Part shown: one piece after another, positions 1 to 5,946 of the stretch
Layout of the letters: each line of letters starts with the position of its first letter
How positions within the stretch are numbered: position 1 is the first letter of the stretch
NCBI GenBank assembly: GCA_936943465.1
Contig: CAKZJN010000221.1
Location: forward strand, 1 to 11,090
DNA length: 11,090 nucleotides
DNA from: an uncultured Rhodoferax sp.
Lineage (GTDB): Bacteria > Pseudomonadota > Gammaproteobacteria > Burkholderiales > Burkholderiaceae_C
Direction of reading: 5' to 3'
Program-made: the position numbers and the translations under genes
The notes under the pieces: generated by a model
The model's database searches: none
The model's input: the letters and a program-made list of their open reading frames with translations, nothing else
What the model was told of the DNA's origin: nothing

Positions 1-665
1 TCGGTGATGTGCAGCAGGCCGTCGATGCCGCCCAGGTCCACGAACGCACCGTATTCGGTGATGTTCTTGACCACGCCTTGCACCACAGAACCTTCTTTGA
101 GGGTGTGCATCAGCTTGGCGCGCTCTTCGCCCATGGAGGCTTCCACCACCGCGCGGCGGCTCAGCACCACGTTGTTGCGCTTGCGGTCGAGCTTGATGAC
201 CTTGAATTCCATGGTCTTGTTTTCGTACGGAGACAGGTCCTTGGTAGGACGTGTGTCGACCAACGAACCGGGCAGGAATGCGCGGATGCCGTTGACCAGA
301 ACGGTCAGGCCGCCCTTGACCTTGCCGGAGGTGGTGCCAGTAACGAATTCGCCGGATTCCAGGGCCTTTTCCAGGCTCATCCAGGAAGCCAGACGCTTGG
401 CCTTGTCGCGGGACAGGATGGTGTCGCCATAGCCGTTTTCAACGGAGTCGATGGCCACGGAAACGAAGTCGCCAACTTGGACTTCGATTTCGCCCTTGTC
501 GCTCTTGAACTCTTCGATTGGCACATAGGCTTCGGACTTGAGGCCAGCGTTGACCACAACGAAGCTGTGCTCGATGCGGACCACTTCAGCGGTGATCACT
601 TCACCGGTGCGCATCTCGGAGCGTTGCAGGGATTCTTCAAATAGGGCTGCGAAAGATTCAGACAT
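1..665 (-). CDS. rpsA: 30S ribosomal protein S1, 5' part only (runs off the left edge)
   Basis: S1 binds single-stranded, U-rich mRNA on the 30S subunit and helps initiation on mRNAs with structure or a weak Shine-Dalgarno. The reading frame starts at ATG 665-663 with MSESFAALFEESL, the usual S1 N-terminus that anchors to S2, and 221 codons are visible before the edge. Domain R1 spans about residues 20-87, R2 about 105-172, and R3 begins near 190 (EGSVVQGVVKNITEYGAFVD, then GIDGLLHIT). A full S1 is about 560 residues with six S1 repeats, so roughly 60% lies outside the window. No Shine-Dalgarno precedes the ATG (upstream bases CCGCAAACTAC), which is also true of E. coli rpsA. The gene follows aroA-cmk in the same direction after a leader of about 145 nt; cmk-rpsA is a widely conserved pair. 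Identification is secure. Confidence 0.97.
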   Translation of the reverse strand, partial: MSESFAALFEESLQRSEMRTGEVITAEVVRIEHSFVVVNAGLKSEAYVPIEEFKSDKGEIEVQVGDFVSVAIDSVENGYGDTILSRDKAKRLASWMSLEKALESGEFVTGTTSGKVKGGLTVLVNGIRAFLPGSLVDTRPTKDLSPYENKTMEFKVIKLDRKRNNVVLSRRAVVEASMGEERAKLMHTLKEGSVVQGVVKNITEYGAFVDLGGIDGLLHIT

Positions 666-672
666 GTAGTTT

Positions 673-687
673 GCGGAAAAAAACCGC
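673..687 (-). promoter_or_regulatory. Hairpin with U7 loop just upstream of the rpsA start
   Basis: On the minus strand the leader reads GCGG-TTTTTTT-CCGC, a 4-bp GC stem presenting seven uridines in the loop, and ends 7 nt before the rpsA ATG. S1 prefers U-rich single strands, and E. coli rpsA is autoregulated through a structured leader that lacks a Shine-Dalgarno. A role as an S1 contact site for efficient or autoregulated initiation is therefore a reasonable inference. Only the inverted repeat and the U-tract are directly seen. An intrinsic terminator is less likely: the U-tract is in the loop, not after the stem. Confidence 0.4.
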
Positions 688-751
688 GGGGTTAAGTTGT
701 CGATCCCTTCGGCCAATGCGCTGTCGCGCGAGGTGAGCCTTGGGGGCCAAA

Positions 752-781
752 TGCACAAAGCCCGAAGGCTTTGCGTGTGCA
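752..781 (-). promoter_or_regulatory. Stable UUCG hairpin in the cmk-rpsA leader
   Basis: On the minus strand CAAAGCC-TTCG-GGCTTTG gives a perfect 7-bp stem (773-767 with 762-756). It is closed by a C(UUCG)G tetraloop, one of the most stable RNA loops known. A further TGCA/TGCA pairing (781-778 with 755-752) can extend it across a 4-nt bulge. No U-run follows on the minus strand, so a strong intrinsic terminator is unlikely. It may protect or separate the upstream aroA-cmk message, or form one arm of the rpsA leader. Confidence 0.45.
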
Positions 782-802
782 CTAGGCCGCGAGGCCCGGT
801 GC

Positions 803-830
803 CAACCGCTCAGGCGGACCTGAACGGTTG
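803..830 (-). promoter_or_regulatory. Hairpin spanning the aroA-cmk stop codon
   Basis: CAACCG and TCAGG pair with CCTGA and CGGTTG around a 4-nt loop, giving 11 base pairs with a single 1x1 mismatch (positions 809 and 824). The fusion gene's TGA (812-810) lies inside the stem. No U-tract follows, so this is not a typical terminator. It could shield the 3' end of the aroA-cmk message or be the first arm of the rpsA leader. Only the pairing potential is seen; any role is inferred. Confidence 0.35.
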
Positions 831-2816
831 CTTGCCTTGCCACCAGTCCAACACGATTTCAACGGAGGCTTGCACCGTCAAATCCGAGTTGTCCAGCAAC
901 TTGGCATCTTCAGCCGGCTTGAGAGGCGCAACGCTGCGGGATGTGTCCCGTGCATCACGCGCTTCCAGGTCGGCGCGAAGACTGTCGATTGTAGCCGGAA
1001 TACCCTTTGAAATCAACTGCTTATAGCGGCGTTCCGCGCGGCAGGCGGCGCTGGCGGTTAGGAAAACTTTGAGGGGCGCGCCGGGGAAAATGATGGTTCC
1101 CATGTCGCGTCCGTCGGCCACCAGGCCGGGCAATTTGCGAAAACTGCGCTGGAACTCCACCAGTGCCTCGCGCACCATCGGGAAAGCGGAAACCCGGGAG
1201 GCGTTCATTCCAGCCTCTTCGGTGCGGATGGCCTCGCTCACGTCTTCGGCGTTGAGCAGGATCTGGCCGCCTTCAAAGCGAATCGGCAGGGAGCGCAGCA
1301 GGTCGGCAATCGCTTGCTGATTGGCGCTGTCCAGCACGATGCCCGCGCGGGTCGCGGCCAGCCCGGTGATGCGGTACAGCGCGCCAGAGTCCAGAAAGTG
1401 GTAGCCGAGCTTTTGTGCCAGTACCGCGGCCAAGGTGCCTTTGCCGGACGCGGTCGGGCCGTCCATGCACAACACCGGAATGTGGTTGGTGGCGGCCTGG
1501 GCTACCGAAAACAGGGTCTCAAAATAGTCGGGGAAAGTCTTGGCCACGCATTTCGGGTCTTCAATGCGGACTGGCAATTCGGCCGGGTTGAACGCAACCA
1601 GCGAAAAGCACATGGCCACGCGGTGGTCGTCGTAGGTGTGAATGCTGGCGGCTTTCCAGTGGCCGGCGCTTTCAGGCGGCGTGACCTGAATAAAGTCTGC
1701 GCCCTCGACCACGGTGGCGCCAATCTTGCGCAGCTCGCAGGCCATGGCGGCGATACGGTCGGTCTCTTTGACGCGCCAGCTCGCAATATTGCGCAGCGTA
1801 GTGGTGCCTTCCGCATACAGCGCCATGACGGCCAGCGTCATGGCGGCGTCCGGAATGTGATTGCAGTCCAGCTCAATTGCCTTGAGAGGCCAGGCACCCC
1901 GGCGGATGTGCAGCCAGTTGGGTCCGCTCTCAATCTGTGCGCCCATCAGGCGTGCGGCATCCAGGAAACGGATGTCGCCTTGAATGGAGTCGGCCCCAAC
2001 GCCCTGCACGCGAATGCCGTTTTGGCCACCAATGCCGTTGGCAATGGCGCCGAGCGCGATGAAGTAGCTGGCGCTGGAGGCGTCGGCCTCCACATGCACT
2101 ACGCCGGGCGTGCGGAGTTTGGAGCCCGCCGGAATGGTGAAGCGCTGCCAGCCCTGGCGTTCCACGTTCACGCCAAAGCGCGTCAATAGGTTCAGGGTAA
2201 TTTCAATGTAGGGGCGGGAAATCAGCTCTCCGACTACTTCGATCACGATGTCCTGTTTGGCCACCAGCGGTAGCGCCATCAGCAGCGCAGTCAGGAACTG
2301 GCTGGACACATCGCCACGCACCTGAATCGGCTGGTCCACTTTGACCGAAGCGGTGCCGATGTGCAGCGGCGGAAAGCCTTCTTGCCCCAGGCAGTCGACT
2401 TGGCATCCGAGCTGGCGCAGGGCATCGACCAGATCACCAATCGGGCGCTCGTGCATGCGGGGAATTCCGCCAAGTTCAAAATCGCCACCCAGCACGGCCA
2501 GCGCAGCGGTCAGCGGGCGCATGGCGGTGCCCGCGTTGCCCAAGAATAGTTTGGCTTGCCGCACCGGCAATTGGCCGGCGAGCCCTTGAATGCGGACGGT
2601 GTTGCCGTCCTGCGTCACATCGCAACCCAGCGTTTTGAGGGCGACCAGCATGACCCGGGTGTCGTCGCTGTCGAGCAGGTCGTGGATGGTGGTTACGCCT
2701 TCGCTCAGCGCGGCCAGCAGCAACACGCGGTTGGAAATACTTTTGGAGCCGGGAAGGGTGACAGCGCCTGCGGCACCGCGCAGGTTGGGGAGGTCGAGAA
2801 ATTCAGTAGAAAACAT
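810..2816 (-). CDS. aroA-cmk: Bifunctional EPSP synthase / CMP kinase fusion (AroA-Cmk)
   Basis: This single 668-residue frame carries two enzymes. Residues 1 to about 438 are EPSP synthase (3-phosphoshikimate 1-carboxyvinyltransferase), which joins shikimate-3-phosphate and PEP in the step before chorismate. Visible motifs are GSKSISNR (23-30), LGNAGTAMRPL (92-102, class I, with Gly96 and Pro101 as in E. coli), the catalytic Asp in HIPDAAMT (D323), KETDR (350-354) and DDHRVAM (396-402). Residues from about 445 are CMP/dCMP kinase: P-loop GPTASGKGT (453-461), DSGALYR (476-482), DGRDMGT (568-574) and RDARDTSR (620-627). The linker is only about 8 residues, with no stop between the parts. Each half has the length of the free-standing enzyme, so both are probably active. 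The ATG overlaps the tyrA stop by one base (TGATG), which suggests translational coupling. This fusion is annotated in other Comamonadaceae, to my recall. Confidence 0.96.
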   Translation of the reverse strand: MFSTEFLDLPNLRGAAGAVTLPGSKSISNRVLLLAALSEGVTTIHDLLDSDDTRVMLVALKTLGCDVTQDGNTVRIQGLAGQLPVRQAKLFLGNAGTAMRPLTAALAVLGGDFELGGIPRMHERPIGDLVDALRQLGCQVDCLGQEGFPPLHIGTASVKVDQPIQVRGDVSSQFLTALLMALPLVAKQDIVIEVVGELISRPYIEITLNLLTRFGVNVERQGWQRFTIPAGSKLRTPGVVHVEADASSASYFIALGAIANGIGGQNGIRVQGVGADSIQGDIRFLDAARLMGAQIESGPNWLHIRRGAWPLKAIELDCNHIPDAAMTLAVMALYAEGTTTLRNIASWRVKETDRIAAMACELRKIGATVVEGADFIQVTPPESAGHWKAASIHTYDDHRVAMCFSLVAFNPAELPVRIEDPKCVAKTFPDYFETLFSVAQAATNHIPVLCMDGPTASGKGTLAAVLAQKLGYHFLDSGALYRITGLAATRAGIVLDSANQQAIADLLRSLPIRFEGGQILLNAEDVSEAIRTEEAGMNASRVSAFPMVREALVEFQRSFRKLPGLVADGRDMGTIIFPGAPLKVFLTASAACRAERRYKQLISKGIPATIDSLRADLEARDARDTSRSVAPLKPAEDAKLLDNSDLTVQASVEIVLDWWQGKQPFRSA

Positions 2817-3691
2817 CAGGCTTTGTTCTTGGAGTTCATGCTCCAGTTGGCGCGGGTCGTGCTGGCGCGTTCAATCAGGGTTTCGAGCGCCGTGGCGTCG
2901 CCGCCGGAAATCAGCGATTCCAGGGCCTGCAGGTTGTTCTTGAAAAGGGCACTTTGGGCAAGCAACTCTTCGCGGTTGGCCATCAGGATGTCACGCCACA
3001 CCTTGGGGTCGCTCGCAGCAATGCGGGAAAAGTCGCGAAAGCCGGGTCCGGCCAATGACAGGTATTCCTTGCCTTGCTCTTGCCCGGTAATGGCATTCAT
3101 CAACGCAAACGCAATCAGGTGCGGCAGGTGGCTGACGGCGGCGTAGGCGGCGTCGTGCTGTTCGGGCGACATGGTCAGCACCTTGCAGCCCAGGCGCGTC
3201 CAGAGTTCCTGGGCCTTTTGCAACTGGGGCGCCAGCGTGCGCTCAATCGGGGTCAGGATGACCTGCTTGCCCGTGTACAAATCGGGGTCCGAATACTCCA
3301 CGCCTGACACCTCTTTGCCGGCAATCGGGTGGGCCGGCACAAACAGGCCCACATGTTCGCGCAACGAACGGCGCGCGGCATCGACGACATCGCGCTTGGT
3401 GGAGCCCACATCCATGATCAGCATGTCGGGCGTCACCAGGTGGCGAATCGCTTTGAAGCTGGCCTCGGTCGCCGACACCGGCACGGCAAGCAGCACGATG
3501 TCGGCACCGGAGACGGCCAGTAAGGCCGAGGGCGCTTCAATGTCGATGATGCCGAGTTGCCGGGCGCGTTCGGTGGTGCTGGGTGACTTGCTGTAACCCA
3601 CCACTCGCTTGACCAACCCGGCCTGTTTGAGCGCCAGCGCAAAAGAGCCGCCCATCAGGCCGCAACCGATTAATCCAAGCTGTTCGAACAT
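2816..3691 (-). CDS. tyrA: Prephenate dehydrogenase (tyrosine branch)
   Basis: This 291-residue cytosolic enzyme oxidatively decarboxylates prephenate (possibly also arogenate) to the tyrosine precursor, using NAD(P). The N-terminal Rossmann fold has the dinucleotide motif GLIGCGLMGGS (6-16) and the strand ADIVLLAVPV (63-72). The substrate-binding and catalytic part shows HPIAGKE (121-127), SHLPHLIA (187-194) and the family signature GPGFRDFSRIA (215-225). Length fits the monofunctional TyrA type, with no chorismate mutase domain and no C-terminal ACT domain visible. It starts 21 nt after the pheA stop without a recognisable Shine-Dalgarno (the upstream bases are C-rich), and its TGA overlaps the aroA-cmk ATG. 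Translation is probably coupled along the operon. In many Burkholderiales a hisC-type aminotransferase sits between pheA and tyrA; none is present here. Confidence 0.96.
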   Translation of the reverse strand: MFEQLGLIGCGLMGGSFALALKQAGLVKRVVGYSKSPSTTERARQLGIIDIEAPSALLAVSGADIVLLAVPVSATEASFKAIRHLVTPDMLIMDVGSTKRDVVDAARRSLREHVGLFVPAHPIAGKEVSGVEYSDPDLYTGKQVILTPIERTLAPQLQKAQELWTRLGCKVLTMSPEQHDAAYAAVSHLPHLIAFALMNAITGQEQGKEYLSLAGPGFRDFSRIAASDPKVWRDILMANREELLAQSALFKNNLQALESLISGGDATALETLIERASTTRANWSMNSKNKA

Positions 3692-3712
3692 GAGGGTGGG
3701 GCTATTTAGGGG

Positions 3713-4795
3713 TTAATCGGCCAGGGGATAGGTGCCCAGGACTTTGTAAAAGGCGCAAATGCTGCGCAGGTCCTGCAGGGCCAAAGCCACATTGGGTTCG
3801 GACGGGTGGCCTTGCAGGTCGATGTAGAAAAAGTATTCCCACTGCCCCGAACGGGCAGGTCGGGATTCAAATCGGGTCATCGACACGCCGTGCTGCTTAA
3901 GCGGCACCAGCATGTCATGCACGGCGCCCGGACGATTGGGTACCGACACGACCAAGCTGATGCAGTCTTTGCCGGAAGCCTGCGGCGCCGGCATGACGGC
4001 GGGTAGGCAGACCATGACAAACCGGGTCCGATTGAAGGCTTCGTCCTGAATCGCCTGGGCAGCGGTGTGCAGGCCGAACTCGGCGCCGGCGCGCTCACTG
4101 GCAATGCCGGCCCAGTTGGGGTGTTCGGCCGCAAGTCGCGCGCCTTCGGCATTGCTGGAAACTGCGCGTCGCTCTGCGTGGGGCAGGTGGGTGCTGAGCC
4201 ATTGCTGGCACTGGGCCAGTGCCTGCGGGTGCGCCAACACCACTTCAATGCCTTCGAGTGACGCGGTAGTGCGCAGCAGGTGGTGGCGTACCAGCAGGCT
4301 GATTTCGCCCACGATGTGCAGCGGGGAGTTCAGCAGCAGGTCGAGTGAGCGGGTAACCACGCCTTCGGTGCTGTTCTCCACCGGAATGACGCCGAACTCG
4401 GCAGCGCCCGAGGTGGCAGCATGAAACACTTCGTCAAAGTTGTTGCAGGGCACATGCTGAATGCTGGAGCCGAAAAAGCGCAACGCAGCTTCTTCGCTAT
4501 AAGTGCCTTTGGGGCCCAGGTAGGCCACACGTTGCGGTGCTTCGAGGGCGCGGCAGGCCGACATGATTTCACGCCAGATCAGGGCCAAACTGGCATCCTT
4601 GATCGGGCCCTGGTTGGCGGCCTGCAATCCGTGGATGACTTGCGCTTCGCGCTCGGGGCGGAACACCGCAGAACCCTCGCCGCGTTTGAGCTCACCGACC
4701 TCATTGGCCAGCGCGGCGCGGCGGTTGAGTGCGAGCAGCAATTCCTGGTCTACAGCGTCAATCAGGACGCGCAATTCAGACAGCGTTTTGGCCAT
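3713..4795 (-). CDS. pheA: Bifunctional chorismate mutase / prephenate dehydratase (P-protein)
   Basis: P-protein converts chorismate to prephenate and then to phenylpyruvate, the committed route to phenylalanine. With the start used here it has 360 residues. An AroQ-type chorismate mutase helix domain spans about 1-85 (SELRVLIDAVDQELLLALNRR). The prephenate dehydratase domain spans about 88-270, with GPKGTYSEEAA (94-104), the VENSTEGVV loop (139-147) and the catalytic TRF motif (257-259). A C-terminal ACT regulatory domain from about 278 carries the phenylalanine-binding motifs, GAV (290-292) and ESRP (310-313), which points to feedback inhibition by phenylalanine. I chose ATG 4795-4793, 7 nt after the serC stop, because MAKTLSELR matches the usual N-terminus. 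A TTG nine codons upstream would lie inside serC. Ribosome binding is weak (AAAGAA). Confidence 0.96.
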   Translation of the reverse strand: MAKTLSELRVLIDAVDQELLLALNRRAALANEVGELKRGEGSAVFRPEREAQVIHGLQAANQGPIKDASLALIWREIMSACRALEAPQRVAYLGPKGTYSEEAALRFFGSSIQHVPCNNFDEVFHAATSGAAEFGVIPVENSTEGVVTRSLDLLLNSPLHIVGEISLLVRHHLLRTTASLEGIEVVLAHPQALAQCQQWLSTHLPHAERRAVSSNAEGARLAAEHPNWAGIASERAGAEFGLHTAAQAIQDEAFNRTRFVMVCLPAVMPAPQASGKDCISLVVSVPNRPGAVHDMLVPLKQHGVSMTRFESRPARSGQWEYFFYIDLQGHPSEPNVALALQDLRSICAFYKVLGTYPLAD

Positions 4796-4802
4796 GGGTT
4801 CT

Positions 4803-5930
4803 TTATCCGTGGGTCCGTTCAAACTCTTGCATATAGGAGACCAGCGCCTGCACGCCTTTTAAGGGCATGGCGTTGTAAAGGCTGGCACGCATGCCGCCAA
4901 CGGACTTGTGTCCTTTGAGCTGGAGCAGTCCGGCATCCCGCGCGCCACTCAAAAACGCATCGTTAAGCGCTTCGTTGCGCAGGAAGAACGGCACGTTCAT
5001 GCGGGAGCGGCAGTCTGCTTGCACCCGGTTCACATACAGGCCGGAGCTATCGATGGCCTGGTACAACAACTCAGCTTTGGCGCGGTTTTGTTCTTCAATG
5101 GCGGCCACGCCGCCCTGGCGCTTGAGCCACTGAAAAATCAGCCCGGCCATGTAAATCGAATAGGTCGGTGGTGTGTTGTACATCGACTGGTTGTCGGCCA
5201 CCGTCTGGTAGTTGAAGGCGCTGGGGCAAATCGACAGCGCATGCCCGAGCAGGTCTTCGCGCACTACCACCAACGTCAGGCCGGCGGGTCCCAGATTCTT
5301 TTGCGCACCGCCAAAGGCCAGACCGACGCGGCTCCAGTCGACGCTGCGGGAAGCCACGTGCGACGAAAAATCCACCACCAACTCCGCTTGTGAACCGAGT
5401 GCCTTCAGGTCGGGCAAGGTCTGGAACTCCACGCCATTGATGGTTTCGTTGGAGCAGATGTGCACATAGCTGGCTTCTGCGTTGATATGCCAGGACGCGG
5501 CTCCGGGAATGCAGGTGTAGCCATCGGCCTTGCTGCTGGCCGCAATGTGGGTGTGGCTGTAGCGACCGGCCTCGGCGTGGGACTTCTGGCTCCAGCTTCC
5601 GGTGAGCACGAAGTCGGCGTGGCCGCGCGCAGCCGGGCCGGAGCGCAGGGCGCTCAGGTTCAGCGGAACGATGGCGTTTTCGGCCAGACCACCGCCTTGC
5701 ATAAACAGAATACGGAAGTTGGACGGTACCGCCAGCAACTCACGCAGATCGGCTTCCGCCTGGGTGTAAATCGACAAAAATTCCTTGCCGCGGTGGCTCA
5801 TTTCCATCACACCCATACCGCAGCGCTTGCCGCTTGCATCGGGCCAGTTGAGCATTTCGTCGGCAGCTTGCGCCAACACTTCTTCGGGCATGGCCGCCGG
5901 GCCGGCGGAAAAGTTGTAGGGACGTTGCAT
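4803..5930 (-). CDS. serC: Phosphoserine aminotransferase
   Basis: SerC is a PLP-dependent class V aminotransferase. It makes 3-phosphoserine from 3-phosphohydroxypyruvate and glutamate, and in many proteobacteria also serves pyridoxal phosphate synthesis. The 375-residue protein begins MQRPYNFSAGPAAMP, the standard SerC N-terminus. It shows MQGGGLAENA (78-87), GSWSQKS (111-117), VDFSSH (186-191) and the Schiff-base lysine in FGGAQKNLGPAG (K211). The phosphate and substrate loop is GHKSVGGMRASLYNA (340-354). Start ATG 5930-5928 was chosen because the frame's longer extension would run about 90 nt back into gyrA and does not resemble SerC. The gene sits 16 nt after the gyrA stop, with a weak AGGG about 12 nt before the start, and 7 nt before pheA. 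Co-transcription with gyrA is likely. Confidence 0.97.
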   Translation of the reverse strand: MQRPYNFSAGPAAMPEEVLAQAADEMLNWPDASGKRCGMGVMEMSHRGKEFLSIYTQAEADLRELLAVPSNFRILFMQGGGLAENAIVPLNLSALRSGPAARGHADFVLTGSWSQKSHAEAGRYSHTHIAASSKADGYTCIPGAASWHINAEASYVHICSNETINGVEFQTLPDLKALGSQAELVVDFSSHVASRSVDWSRVGLAFGGAQKNLGPAGLTLVVVREDLLGHALSICPSAFNYQTVADNQSMYNTPPTYSIYMAGLIFQWLKRQGGVAAIEEQNRAKAELLYQAIDSSGLYVNRVQADCRSRMNVPFFLRNEALNDAFLSGARDAGLLQLKGHKSVGGMRASLYNAMPLKGVQALVSYMQEFERTHG

Positions 5931-5946
5931 CAGTCGGAACCCTGCC

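Noticed and set aside
9..644. Plus-strand open frame of about 211 codons at the left edge
   Set aside because: It is the mirror of rpsA, whose S1 domains are unmistakable on the minus strand.
658..843. Small minus-strand frame of 61 codons between cmk and rpsA
   Set aside because: It starts inside cmk and runs over the rpsA start in another frame. It has no ribosome-binding site or recognisable product, and the region is better explained as a structured leader.
1314..2189. Plus-strand open frame of about 291 codons opposite aroA
   Set aside because: It is complementary to the conserved EPSP synthase coding sequence and resembles no known protein.
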